A DNA stretch of 64,000 nt, taken from Isoetes taiwanensis. Taxonomy: Eukaryota > Streptophyta > Lycopodiopsida > Isoetales > Isoetaceae. The DNA is taken from contig JAJEKV010000001.1 of assembly GCA_021234155.1 (NCBI GenBank), forward strand, positions 20,403,243-20,467,242, in the 5' to 3' direction. The notes under the pieces are model-generated. The model was not told the DNA's origin, searched no databases, and saw nothing but the letters and a program-made list of their open reading frames with translations. The position numbers were made by a program, and so were the translations under genes. Positions 11,961-23,340 of this stretch are shown piece after piece (the first letter of the stretch is position 1; the number at the start of each line of letters is the position of its first letter).

Positions 11961-13030
11961 AAAGGCTAAGCATTTCTTTGGATGGCGTTCCCTGGCGATC
12001 AATCACCGTTTCCCAGCTTAATCCAAAGTTTTTTTGTGATTTCTTTCTGCCAATATTTTCGGAAGATTAACTGGGGTGTGGTTTCTTTAGCTGCCGCATT
12101 GGAGTACTATGAAAAGGCGATGGCAGATACGGCATCCAGTCGCTGGTTTTTATCCATCAGCTTTATTTATTAACTTGGCGGTCATCATCCTCAGCTCCTT
12201 TCGGACTCAGTAGATTGCTCTTTCTTCATTTTCTAAGCTTGCGGACCATTATTCAGAACTGTTTAAAAATGCAGGGAGTTGCCCACTGTTATTTCACAAT
12301 GGAGCTTGAGATCTCCTTTCGTACTTAGAAGGTTATGCTCTTTCCATTTTATACATTTTATACATGTTTTAGGCTTTCGGTTCACTTCCATGATCATCTT
12401 AGAGCTCAAGACGGCCCATCTGATATAGCTTTTTAGCTGTAAGGATCAGGAGCTTCCAGGATTGAAGAGTCAAGTTTAGCCAGGTCTTCAACAAAAACTC
12501 CAGCATCCATAGAAAAGATTTGGATCTTAGTTTCGGGCATCCATGGCAGCATCTTGGTAAGCAGGGTTCAATCCATGATCTTTGCTCAACGTTCTTCCTC
12601 TTCTATTCGTTTGGGGATTTTTAGGAGTTCGATTTAGAACATGATCTGCATCAGGGTATGGAAAAGTTTTTCTGCTCTCATTTTCCCCTCTATTGCTTTT
12701 GAGTTTGGTCAAAACAGTGATGGAGATCATTTTTCTTTCTCTTTGTTACTTTCTGCCATCGTTTGTTTTGCAGGCATTGAGGACAAAGGCATGCGGTCTA
12801 ATCTAAATAGCCAATTTGTGTGTAAGTTTTCTTCACCATTTTCTAGCTATATTTGATACATTAAGTTTGTCCATCTTGATAGTGGAGATTTGCAAAATTA
12901 AAACTGAAGCCATCGTCGTTTCATGCTTTCTATTGTATTTCCCTATTTTACTTTAAAGCACTATATGATGTATTGTGAGTATATTTGCCAGTCAAATCTG
13001 TAGATCCTTTTCCACTGAGCCCCACTCAGA
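11961..13030. other. Intergenic sequence, no gene recognised
   Basis: Several open frames of 60-70 codons on both strands (for example 12641-12856 plus) look like chance frames. A short transcript-like region is possible, because pyrimidine-rich stretches precede AG (for example near 12773, TTTGTTTTGCAG), but no protein family is recognisable. Confidence 0.4.
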
Positions 13031-13040
13031 CTACAAGTCC

Positions 13041-14057
13041 ATTCTAGAATGGGACTCGCATGAAACCAACAAACCGCCCATAGATAGGCTTCTCATTCAT
13101 CTCAGCAGATTTTCTACAATGGTGGATAGTGGGTAGCCACACACGTGCGAACTACCCACGAACAATAAAGGGAAAATCCAATTATATCATTTGGACCCCA
13201 AAAATACAATGCTAACGGATGTTTGGTTGGTGTACCGCCCAAAGCTTATCACTTAGGGATTAAAAACCCGCCCTTCGGGTTTTCGAGGAAAACCCTAGTG
13301 ATAAACCTTCGGCAAGGGCTTAGACAAATGCAAGGCGTAGAAATCGCTCCCAAAACCCACGAATGGAGAAGTCGTAAACAGATACCGCCGCCAACCTGGA
13401 CCGCACATCATCAACACCAAAAACAAAACAAAACAAACCTCCCGAAAGTGGAGGGGGTTGATTACGCCGTGCCACGCGACAAACATAATAAACAAAGAAG
13501 GGGGGAGGGCGGGTTCAAAGAGAAATAGGTAACTTGTTGAGAGAGAAGAGGAAGCCGATGAGACGTTGATGCGTAAACGCCGCCTAAAATAGCGAACTCC
13601 CAACTGGAACGGGCATGCGCCCGCATGCATGCAAATGATATGCATGCTCGCCCCATTCTAGAATGGCGATCCGATGTCTCGGATCGATGGGATTCTAGAA
13701 TGGGACTCGCGATGAAACCAACAAACAAACCCAGAATACCAAAGGACTTCCTTACAAACTAGGATCGAGGAGGAGGTCACAGGACGAAGGCTAAAGGCCG
13801 GAAAAGGACAGCATGAAAGAAACGCCAAATTGGCCAAACCAAGCAGGAAGAAGCCCCTCCCCTGCCTGGAAAACAATTCAAAGAGAAATAGGTACTGCTG
13901 AGAGAGAAGAGGAAGCGCCGATGAGACGTTGATGCAGAAACGCGCCTAAAATAGCGAACTCCCAACCAGAACGGGCATGCGCCGCCCGCATGCATGCAAA
14001 ACATGCATGCTCGTCCCATTCTAGAATGGCGATCCGATGTCTCGGATCGATGGGATT
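13041..14057. repeat. Direct duplication of ~180 bp with TCTAGA palindromes
   Basis: Segment 13514-13694 is repeated at 13877-14057 with high identity; both run from AAAGAGAAATAGGTA to CTCGGATCGATGGGATT. The palindromic dodecamer-like ATTCTAGAATGG occurs at 13041, 13656, 13692 and 14018. The longer stretch ATTCTAGAATGGGACTCGC, followed by ATGAAACCAAC, is at 13041 and 13692. A nested duplication or repeat-mediated rearrangement would explain this. There is no convincing coding sequence. At 13261-13300 there is a run similar to the 3' region of the GC-rich LINE (compare 6332 and 28105). Confidence 0.7.
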
Positions 14058-14288
14058 TTGTGACTCATTATGATATCCCTCCTGCAGCAAATTTTTAGCA
14101 ACAAATTCTCTGATCACGTTCCTCAACTCTATGTTCTTCGGCTTCTCTATATTTAATGAAGCCTTGAGTTTGTTATGAACTAATAGAAAGCAAAGGTTTC
14201 TTTTCTAAAACAGAGAATATAGACATAACCACCAGTGTTCCACAGATTTGCTTTCAAAAGGATTTTACTGACCCTGTAGATTTTGCAG

Positions 14289-14372
14289 ATGAGCAGAGTG
14301 ACCTGGATACTCTTGCAACTTTTGCTGATTTAGCTTTGAGTGGCCTGCTTCCTTCCCCAATGCTAGAATCGG
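14289..14372 (+). pseudogene. Exon resembling plant ALWAYS EARLY (LIN9-like) protein
   Basis: The sequence between an acceptor (TTTTGCAG, ending 14288) and a donor (GTTAAT, from 14373) reads EQSDLDTLATFADLALSGLL followed by PSPMLES. Plant ALWAYS EARLY proteins, homologues of LIN9 in the MuvB/DREAM complex, have a segment of the form LxTLADLSLxxLLPxxxxES, so the match is suggestive. The exon joins in phase to the next one (14563), which supports genuine splicing history. No MYB-like or DIRP domain exon was found nearby, so this is probably a fragment, perhaps captured by a transposon. Family assignment is from memory and moderate. Confidence 0.45.
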
Positions 14373-14562
14373 GTTAATTTCGTTCTGTCTGTTCATGCTT
14401 CTGTACATGTTTTTTGTTCAGATAAATTGTTGGCATCTTTTGTGCTATATCTTTTTTGCAACCATGCAAAATATAATTTGTCAGTTTTCTGTACCTCATT
14501 GCACATTAAAAAGATTTTTGAACAATTATGGGCAGTAAATTATTATTATGGTTGAACTTCAG

Positions 14563-14770
14563 CCAAGGTTTCCGATGAAGAAGAGCTGGAAAAATTGGAA
14601 GGTGAGGATGTGGCTACTGAAGTCATGCATTTGCACCAAGAGAAGCTGTTGGAGTATCAAGCTATTAAACACATATCAAGGAAGCTGGAGGTTGAAGTCA
14701 AGGAGCAGAACATAAACCTGGAAGCCGTGCATCAGTCTCCAAGCAAGAAAAAGAGAACAAGTGTGGACAA
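14563..14770 (+). pseudogene. Second exon of the ALWAYS EARLY-like fragment (coiled coil)
   Basis: This exon starts after CTTCAG (14557-14562) and continues the frame of the preceding exon through a phase-1 junction. It encodes a strongly charged helical segment (KVSDEEELEKLEGEDVATEV, then HLHQEKLLEYQAI and HISRKLEVEVKEQN) ending in a basic SPSKKKRTSVDK patch, followed by a possible GTTTAT donor. Acid-rich coiled-coil and basic nuclear-localisation-like character fits a nuclear regulator. The 208-bp exon has no stop. Continuation exons were not found. Confidence 0.45.
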
Positions 14771-14889
14771 GTTTATACTTCACTTTATTGGACAAGTGTT
14801 AAACCTGAGCTACATTTGCATTCTTTATGTTAAATACCACGTTACTTTGCCTTTGCCTTTATTTGCCTAAACAACACTATCTAACGTTG

Positions 14890-15920
14890 CAAAATAATAT
14901 TCTGTTTAAAGTTGCAGGTTAAAAGTGAATCGACTTTCAGAACGCTGTTATTATTGCCATCTTTATCTCCATTCCGAAGTCCCACTATAACACAGTTATA
15001 TACACCTACAACAAATCTATGAAACTTAGATTTATCCAAACATAGATACATTCATGCCGATAGCCTAGACATAACAAGTGATGTTTTGCCAAGCACAAGT
15101 GAGGCTTTGCCATGCACACATAAATAACAAGTGAGAGCTTTGCTAGAAACACTGGACAACGAAATGGAATAGTCAAGTTTTGTTTACGAACGTATAGCTA
15201 ACAATGCTCTCCTTAGGATTAGATTTTACATGGTTAAGATTTTAAAGTTTAGAGTTTTTATATTGTAATGTTGAGCAAAGTACCCTTCACTTCACATACG
15301 CAACAATGGTCCAAATATGACATCTAAAGAAGGCTTCAAACATGATATAAGATCCATGGCAAAATATTGTTTGACACAAATACATACCCATTCGTATATC
15401 AAATGCACATATAGCCATACACCCCTATGTATGCTTGGCATGGCTACTGAGGCTCTTTTATAGCAAAAGCTTTCAAGTGAAAGGAATGTTGTAGACAATG
15501 AGACATAGTCATTGACTCAATTTTCCACTATTCCATATACTTCTATGTCTATCACTCATCTTATATTATAATGTTATACCGTAAGTGCGTAGTGCATCGA
15601 GCCCTAGATCTGACGGCCACAAATGACCCGACCAGATCCAACGGTCCAAACAAAGCTCCTTTTTTTTTAAACGTGATCTCATGATCCCTTTTCTTTTGTC
15701 CCCCCCCTTTTTTTTTGTCGTCGGCCGGAGCAGCATGTCGACTCTTCAAACCCCAGAAATCAAGATGCTTTTGCAACCCCGAAAAGCAAAGGGCTTTTGC
15801 TTCGGGTAGCCACATCGACAACTAGGCATTTTTATCGCTTTGGTTTTGTTTCTTGGTCTCATGCCTGAATTTTCTTACGTAAATCAATTAGGTCTTCAAA
15901 CAAGCACGGCTATGGCGAGA
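14890..15920. other. Intergenic DNA with a dispersed repeat
   Basis: No gene is recognised. Segment 15560-15640 (TTATATTATAATGTTAT ... GTAAGTG ... GCCCTA ... ACGGCC) matches the region at 39008-39062, which marks a dispersed repeat end. Confidence 0.5.
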
Positions 15921-15925
15921 CTTTT

Positions 15926-16150
15926 TTGGGACCCGGACCCATAAGAGATCCACATTGTCGCCTTATGCCAAAAATCTTGAGTTTGGATGCCACGCCTTTA
16001 GAGCAAGATCAAGAAAGATTACGAGAATGTCTTGATGTTGGGTTAGGAGAAGCTTTTCAATCCATGGGATGCATCCATAATTTATTTTCAGATCTAAGAT
16101 GCGGCCATGGGGAGTTATGTGATTTAAGTTCTTTTTTATGGAATCAGGTT
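15926..16150 (+). CDS. Hypothetical exon-like open frame
   Basis: A 79-codon frame begins with GPGPIRDPHCRLMPKIL and continues with an acidic helical part (ATPLEQDQERLRECLDVG) before a possible donor at GGAATCAG|GTTCGTA. Composition is less biased than the surrounding chance frames, so it may be an exon or gene fragment. I recognise no family. An upstream acceptor is not clear. Confidence 0.25.
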
Positions 16151-16985
16151 CGTACAAATTCATAATTATCTAGCGAGATTTCCGAGAACTTCCTCTAGAA
16201 ACTATTCTATTGTCCGCTTGAATATTGCATTAGAATCCTCGGTAGAACGTTTAACTGGTTAAGGAAGTATTGGGCTTAGAGAAATCATTTCAATCTTCAT
16301 TGTGATCTTCAACTTGGATAGGGAAGACAATATCTTAGCTGTTTGAAGAAAATCCATTTTCTTTTTTCTTCTTCCAAATGTAATTTTCTTGACAAACTGG
16401 TGCATTAATTTATAGTCCAACCTTGGCAGGGGCTTTAGCAGAGGCAGGAAATAAAGGACAGGGCGAAAGATCTTCTTGAAAAGCAATGTGTAATATTCTT
16501 CAAACTTATCAATTCATTTGCTTTCCCTGCAAGCATTATCTTCATACCATTACATTGTCCAGCAGTTGGTCCAGAAGTAGCTTACACATTTGGCATCATT
16601 GGTGAGTATAATTGACTTTTTTAGAACCATAAATGGTTTCCCAGCAGATTTAGTGAGATGAATTAGTGGAACTTGAATTCACGCAGGACCTATCATTTTG
16701 CTACTGCAGCTAATGAACCATTATAAGCCTTGAATATAGGCATTTGTGTGTAATATATTGATTATGAGGCAAATGCATAGATAGGATGTAGGCTTGATAC
16801 TAAAAGGAAAATAATATTTGTAGGGGACCTTGGTTAGACAATCTCTTTATTGAATATGTAGCAAAATAACAGGGGGTTCCAGGGGGATTTGATATAGATA
16901 TAATTCTTGAAACCATAGACCATATCCCTACAACAATTCAATGGGTTATTATAAAAAAAAAAACATAGATTTAAGATAAAAAAAT

Positions 16986-17075
16986 AGTCACATTAGCTCA
17001 CTGGTTAGATTGGTTAAAGTAGTCGTATTAGGACATTGAGTTATTTTGGTAGAGGTTCGAATCCTCGATTCTAAA
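16986..17075 (+). repeat. tRNA-derived SINE head
   Basis: An A-box-like TAGCTCACTGGTTAGA (16994-17009) is followed 45 bases later by a B box GGTTCGAATCC (17054-17064) inside a 5-bp T-arm stem. No complete acceptor or anticodon stem forms, so this is a tRNA-derived SINE head with an internal Pol III promoter rather than a tRNA gene. The 3' end and A-tail are not clear. Confidence 0.5.
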
Positions 17076-17193
17076 AGCTTAAGCCAAACCGTATAGAGGC
17101 TCGAGATACCATCAAAACCTTAGGCAAACTCATGTTCGACATCTTAAAATCATAGGCGTCCCCAATCATAATTGAGCATAATCGAAACGAGAG

Positions 17194-17445
17194 GTGTCAA
17201 GAAGCTCCAACATACATCTGGGCCATAGGATTGACAGATCCGACGACTGTGGTAGTCCAGAGTGCACCTCGTTTAGGGAACAATGGATATATAGGTGGTT
17301 TATGCTATATGAAGTAGAAGATGGGACACTTGGGGACGTTTATTGGAGCCAAGCACTGCATTTCAATCCTGGATCTGGGCTGCTGCCATTTACGAGATTG
17401 AGCATAGAGGCAATTATGAACCTTGCTTCCGAGGGATGTATTTAA
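17194..17445 (+). CDS. Hypothetical open frame in block E1
   Basis: This is an 83-codon frame with balanced amino acid use (for example [20 protein letters not shown], then [20 protein letters not shown]). I recognise no family. It may be an exon of a captured gene. There is no clear splice-site pair and no homologous partner elsewhere in the window. Confidence 0.2.
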   Translation: MSRSSNIHLGHRIDRSDDCGSPECTSFREQWIYRWFMLYEVEDGTLGDVYWSQALHFNPGSGLLPFTRLSIEAIMNLASEGCI

Positions 17446-18367
17446 GAAAAAAGAACTGCGAAGCCCATTTTTGTTGGGAAGCATATGAAATGCAAATGGG
17501 AAGCCCATTCTAAGGATGCATCATTTTTGCCATGGCTGTTCCTATAATATCTGTATGGCTGCCCTATGTCACCCCCCGTGTGAATATGCACCCAAACCAA
17601 AGGGGGTTTCAGGGGGATTTTAATTTGAATGTGTTAAATGCAATGGTTTGTGTTAATTAATATTAATGGTAGATATGTGTTGTTTGTTATATGAAATTTT
17701 TTTTTGGGCCCTTCGGTCCCTAACAAAGCAAACTCCCCCAAGCTTGGGCTAATCCAAAGAGCAATGCACATTCAAATTTTAGAAAAGGTATTGCATATAA
17801 ACAGGTCGTTTAAATTATAATGATATTATATTAGAAACAATGAGAGAGACTGTATTAAATGAGTTAAATGAGGTAATGTGTATTTTTGGGCCCGAACACA
17901 ACATGGTTTTTATGGTAGGACATCTTAACACATTTACAATATTGTAGAAGCATCTCTTACACACATTCATAAAAAAATATACAAGCGGTAAAACCCCCGG
18001 GGAATCGAACGTCGGATTCAACCACAATGGCTTAAAATCCCATAATAGCCTCATGATCCAAATGACACATGTAATACTGACATTGTTTTTTATTTAACTA
18101 ACCACTCTAGGTACCTTTTGTCTGATATTCTCATTTCTTCTTCATTATCTCCTAAGCCCAAAAATGAAGATGGCAATAATGGTCTCACTTCTAAATAACT
18201 TGAACTCTGCATTAGAATATCTCTGATTGCCCTTGTTTTTACTAGTTCAATATAGAACATGTTTTTGTCGGAACAATATTTCATATCCCTTATTGATCAC
18301 TGCTAGTTTTCCCGATTGAGTGAAGAAGAAGACAGCCAAGTCTGTAGGCTTCAAGGTAAAGGTAAGG

Positions 18368-19383
18368 TAAAGGTAATCCGTGAGCTGCATATCAGTTTTA
18401 TTGGAAGCCACGACTGCAGATGCCAGCAAATGTTTTCAAAGGGACTGCAACAATTCTTCATGACTCAGGGCTCAGCTGCCCTTTCTTTATATTCTCTATC
18501 ATTCTTAACCACTGCCAACTACTCTACATAAAGTTCCCTGTCATAAAATTCCTTATCATTCTCACCATTGCCCAACTGCCTTTGCATTCACAGATAAGAG
18601 GAATTTTAGCTTATTGCTAATGGGCCTTGTGAAAATAAGAGGAATTTCAGCTTATTGCTAATGGGCCTTGTGGAAAATGATAAAGGCAAACAAGAAGCAC
18701 ATACGGTATCCAGTTCCAACTACACAGAAAACCAGCTAATAGTGTATTGGTTCTTAGACAGATCATGTGCAATAGCTTTGCCCAGAGTCATGTTTCGTGA
18801 ATGTATAGCACAAATAAAATGAGACAAAGATCATACATCACTAAATTGGCAAATGCATAACCAGAATAAGTAAATAAAATAGAGATCATACATTAAAAAA
18901 AATCAAGCCCTGGCATTTTAAAAAATGCATACCTGTGATTATGATTACATCATTTGGTCTTGCCATCATTTCTTAAAGCAGCATAGTATATAAAGTTTAC
19001 CGCTTCCAAATATAAGGTCGGAATGCAAAGGTAATCTGTGAGCTGCATATCGGTTTTATTGGAAGCCACAACTGCAGATGCCAGTATAATGTTCTCAAAG
19101 GGATTTTGATGACTCGTGGCTCGGCCGGCCCTTTCTTTATATTCTTTATCATTCTTAACCAATGCCAACTACTCTACATAAAATTCCCTGTCATAAATTC
19201 CTTATCATTCTTACCATTTCCCAACTGCCGTTGCATTCATAGATAAGAGGAATTTTAGCTTATTGCTAATGGGCCTTGTGGAGATAAGAGGAATTTCAGC
19301 TTATTGCTAATGGGCCTTGTGGAAAATGACAAAGGCAAACAAGAAGCACATCACGGTATCCGGTTCAACTACACAGAAAACCC
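18368..19383. repeat. Direct duplication (~360 bp, spaced ~660 bp) in block E1
   Basis: Segment 18368-18735 is repeated at 19028-19383 with roughly 90% identity. Each copy also holds two tandem copies of a 37-40 bp unit containing AGCTTATTGCTAATGGGCCT. On the minus strand both copies encode LASAVVASNKTDMQLTDYL (18429-18350 and 19100-19036), which is conserved between copies and looks like coding sequence. This may be a duplicated gene fragment carried by the element; I do not recognise the protein. Confidence 0.7.
18950..19168 (-). pseudogene. Unrecognised gene fragment, duplicated
   Basis: The minus-strand frame reads KNDKEYKERAGRATSHQNPF, then ENIILASAVVASNKTDMQLT and DYLCIPTLYLEAV. The central part is shared with the copy at 18429-18330, where the C-terminal sequence differs because of divergence. 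Conservation of the peptide between copies and the mixed hydrophobic and polar pattern suggest a former exon of a housekeeping protein. I cannot name the family. No start or splice signals are certain. Confidence 0.3.
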
Positions 19384-20449
19384 AAGTCCTGAACTCCAAG
19401 TTTTGATTGACCAAAACATCAAAGGAAGGAAATTAACTGGGAGCTTGGAATTATCAGCACAAGATCAGATGCCACGGTTCAATTTCTACTAGTTTTGTTG
19501 CTGGAGGATGGAAACTTGAGTCAATTCCAGGAATGGTGAACACTTCGCCAATGATGTTTTAGCTCCAGACACTTGTTGCGGGATTTGGAATATAGTGAAT
19601 TGGCCTTGTTTCAATAGAGAAAACTCTTTCTTGCTTTATCACAGATGGCTTCTGAGACATTACTCTTTCTTCACCTACTTTCCTTGAAACCAGGGCTTTT
19701 CCCGGGTGGTGCATCCGAGAACATTTCGGCATTTCGTAATCATCTCGCATGAATTAAATTTACCTCGAAAATGCCATGCGCACTTAGAGGAGAAAAGAAG
19801 CTCAAACCTAATCAATCGAAGTAAACCAAAATAAAATGCCCATGCCTTCAACAATACGATTACGTGCGATTACACGGAGGAAGAAGATCTTTCTGTATTT
19901 CCATGACCGTCATAGGTGCCGTATTACGATTAGGAAGAAGGTCTTCTGTCTTTCCATGACCGCCATAGGCAAATGAATCCTTTTGATTCCAAAGGCGGAC
20001 TTTAAACGAAAAAACAAAAAGGAATGAATAAAAGAACAAAGAAACCCTAGAATAGAAGAATCGAGCTTTGCATGCGCTCGACTTTTCACAAAGGAAAGTT
20101 AGGGGTAAACCATGGAGAAATGGATTTTTAATCAAAAAAATACTAGGAACACTCTAGATATACTGATTAGTACACCTCGCGCAATACGCCCATCAAATCA
20201 TATGAAAACCATAGCAAAAACTGTACAAAAATACAAAAAAAAACCCCCTGTTATTATGCTACATATTCATCAAACCAAAAGATGATTGAAGCTTTATTAA
20301 CTGTAACAAATGCATGCATGTTAGCAGAGGTTTGATCTAAATCCCTTTTGAAAACTCTTGATAGATCCATGCTGAAGAAACAGTCACTTCAGTTGTCTCT
20401 ACGATGAGAGGAACATAAAGGAATAAATCTCAAGAGCTCAGTAAAAAGG

Positions 20450-20842
20450 TCAAGGAGCTTCACAATACAATGATGCACAATGCACATTATTTTGACATGC
20501 ATCAATCGTTTTAAGAAATTTTGAAAGAAGCTGGATATACTTGGCGATCCACAGGTTCTTCAAGCTTCTTCTACATACTATTTCTGGCCTGAACTTTGAC
20601 ATTTTGGCAGTATCTTCTTGGCCCTTATATATATTTGGCATTTCGAGAAGTTTAGACACTCTTATCTTTCCTTCTTCGTAGGTGCAAGATGTTTGTTGTT
20701 GTGGCATCTTTAATGAAGAAATGATTTTATTTCTTGCTGGAAGCTCGAAAAGACTGCGGAATAGAACTACGGGCATGGTAGTTCTCATTTTCCTTCCTTC
20801 GTGCTTGATAAGCCATAACAGAGAATGGAGATTCAAGCCCAT
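20450..20842 (-). CDS. Hypothetical open frame
   Basis: A 130-codon uninterrupted frame has balanced composition and a basic C-terminal half (KSLKNLWIAKYIQLLSKFL-like helices, three cysteines near the end). It starts at MGLNLHSLLWLIKHEGRKMR. I recognise no domain or signal. It is longer than most chance frames in this AT-rich context, so it could be a gene fragment, but nothing in the neighbourhood supports expression. Confidence 0.2.
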   Translation of the reverse strand: MGLNLHSLLWLIKHEGRKMRTTMPVVLFRSLFELPARNKIISSLKMPQQQTSCTYEEGKIRVSKLLEMPNIYKGQEDTAKMSKFRPEIVCRRSLKNLWIAKYIQLLSKFLKTIDACQNNVHCASLYCEAP

Positions 20843-20879
20843 CCTCAGGCATGAGCAATTTTCCAGCTACACTTAGCTA

Positions 20880-21920
20880 CATATAACTAAAGTGTATTTG
20901 TCTTCATAATTACCACTTTTTTACCAGTTCATGCTGCATTTTTAGCATGTGTTTTGTCGTTTCTGTATCTGAGCAAAGGTTCTAACAATATTAGAGAACA
21001 TTTAAATGTAGATCCCTACTCTTCTTACTGTATCCATGGAGGCCCTGTATGAATTAATGAAGTTCAAGGAGATGTTAAAATCAATATCAATATAAATCAG
21101 GTCGTGTCACTCCTAATAGTTACATTGTTGATCAGTCAGGTGAGTAATTTTCCAAGTGTATCCAAATTCATATTGTCATATTAACATTCCTGTTTATGGG
21201 CAAATCAATTTTGGATAGAGCATTTTAAATGTTCTATTCCATGTCAAAACTATGCAGAGTATTTAAAAGCTTTCTAGAGCCAAATATTTGCATTCGTATT
21301 TAGTATTATATCAGATTTTGCTACAAGTTAAGATTTATCCATGTTAGTTTTGTAGGCTTATCACCTTCTAGAGCCCCACCTAATGCATTTACAAGATATA
21401 GATATAGAAGCTTCTAAGAACTTAAATGACTTTTAACAAGTTTATAAGCGGCTGCGACTCTGGTATAGCCATGTGCAGTAGATGGAGCTACATACGTGTG
21501 CATTGTTTTAGAAGATGCAGATCTAGGTCTGGATCTACATATATAAAGCTGGAGTTCCTTATAGGTTTACATTGAACTTTCCTCCAAGGTTTACATTGAA
21601 CTTTCCTCCAAGGTGCATAACACGTAAACTACACCTTTCTCAACTCCATCATAAAATTCAGCAATGGTTCAGTCTATCTATTTTTTACATGTAGAATTGA
21701 TTTAAAGTTTCTTCATTGTGCAATTTCGATTCAAGCCTTAAATCATAAGTCTATTGCGCTAATAGCCATGCAAAAAGAGAACAAGAAGAGAACACTGGCC
21801 ATCTGACATCTTATGGACAATAATGGAAACTACAGGCAAATAATGGTGTTTCGAAAACCTTATCTGCACTCTCAAAATATCTTATGGGTGCATCTCAATA
21901 AAGTTGTCTCATTATAATAC
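20880..21920. other. Intergenic DNA, no gene seen
   Basis: AT-rich sequence with one short tandem repeat (AGGTTTACATTGAACTTTCC at about 21564 and 21587). It serves as the left flank of the LINE insertion. Confidence 0.5.
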
Positions 21921-22080
21921 TATGTATGTTCTTTTTTTTTTTTTTTTTTTGAAGGATAAAGAATTTTCCATTTATCGGTAAATTATTACACAGCCTTATA
22001 GCAGATAGACACCCTCCTGAACAAGTTTGAAGAGGGGATAGCTACAAAGCCCTTTTAGAATGCATGTAGGTGCCTTCTTC

Positions 22081-23340
22081 TTAAGGTGGTAGTTTGATGA
22101 AGGTCTCCCAAACAAGGGAAACATCATCTTCGACTACACACTTGAACTTTCTAAGCTTCTCTATGAGCATGTGCAGTATTTGTGTGGCTGTAGTATATGC
22201 TTCTTTGCCTAGAGTGAAAGAATTGCGCCTTTTCCATATGACCCATACTGCCCATGATCTGACAATATGAAAAGCTTTGCGTTTTGAGACTGGCCATTCT
22301 ACTGGATATCTACCTAGAAGGAGATCATTGGTCCCCAGTGTAATGTTGAACATATCCATGCACCACGACCACACAACTTGTAGGTCAGTGCGCTCTACTA
22401 AGCAATGTTCCAGAGACTCTTCCTCCATCTTGCATAATGGACATAGAGGGCTCAAGTCAGCTTTAAATTTGGACACCCTTCTGTTTACCATAGGAACCCT
22501 ATGAATTACTTGCCATAAAAAAGAATTCACTCGGGGAGGGAGAAGTTTTATCCATACACCCCTCCAGATTTCCTTCAACTGGGTGTCAGTGACTTGCACA
22601 TTCCATTGAGCTGGTAGCAATAAAGTACCTTTTGTCTTCAGGCGCTTATATGTTGATTTCACAAATGACCCCGCCTGCAAAGATTGATCGAGAACCCAAG
22701 GTTTCTTACTCGTGCTATTTATGTGGTTTGGAAGACTTACTGCAATACATTCCCACATTGCTTTGTCGTTATTCTGGAGGCCGAATTTCTGCTTGAATAC
22801 CGTCCATTCTGTTAACTGACCACCTTCATACCACATTGCACACGAACCAATGCCACAGCTGATCCATCTTCTCACCACTCTGATGTCAGCTAAAAGGGCC
22901 AAAGGGCCATTCTTATTGCGGTAGTTGACTGGAATCCACCATGGTGGAGTAGTACTCGTTGCACAATTACTGATATTCAATGTGAAGAGCTTTTTCACCA
23001 CATCCCACGCAGAAATGAGACCTCTTAAGAACGGTGAGGCCTCGGAACTGGGTTTCAAGCCATAAAATAGAGACCATGGAAGAGATACTTGTGCTGATTT
23101 TTTAGCATGTGTGCATGAGAAACATATGGCCTGCGCTATGAGTTGGAGGCCTGGTGACTTCGTTTTCTCCTCTAAAATATTCCACATGAATTTGGCTACT
23201 AGTATTTTGCTTTGTAGGGCTAAGTCAATCATGCCTATTCCCCCTTCTTCCTTATCTCTTTTACATTTCCACCATGCTATTTTCACTAGTGCTCTTCCTC
23301 GTTGCCTCCCCCACACAAAGTTTCTAATTGTCCCTTCCAT
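22081..23340 (-). pseudogene. LINE ORF2 C-terminus with zf-RVT domain (419-codon intact frame)
   Basis: A long uninterrupted frame begins within the RT thumb region (EGTIRNFVWG, then KIAWWKCKRDKEEGGIGMID, the plant LINE pattern WxxVCxPKxxGGLGI). It continues to the zinc-binding reverse transcriptase domain at residues 250-330: PRVNSFLWQVIHRVPMVNRR, then CPLCKMEEESLEHCL with Cys300, Cys303, His312 and Cys313. It ends 130 bp before the A-tail. Intactness over 1.26 kb points to a comparatively young insertion. Related sequence is present in the LINE at 61.1-63.2 kb. Confidence 0.9.

Larger units (their letters stand above)
16852..20270. mobile_element. Repeat-bounded block with inverted ends (E1)
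   Basis: The left end (TGAATATGTAGCAAAATAAC then AGGGGG, 16851-16875) is the near-perfect inverted copy of the right end (AACCCCCTGTTATTATGCTA then CATATTCA, about 20243-20269). The inner left repeat 17561-17732 also occurs at 30777-30955, and the right repeat 20149-20270 also occurs at 33449-33568. The same two boundary sequences therefore bracket two blocks of about 2.7-3.4 kb with different interiors. This suggests a non-autonomous element family that carries assorted cargo. No target duplication was found and no transposase is visible, so the class is undetermined. Confidence 0.5.

Noticed and set aside
16986-17075. A functional tRNA gene
   Set aside because: A and B boxes are present, but no acceptor stem or proper anticodon arm forms, so a SINE head fits better.
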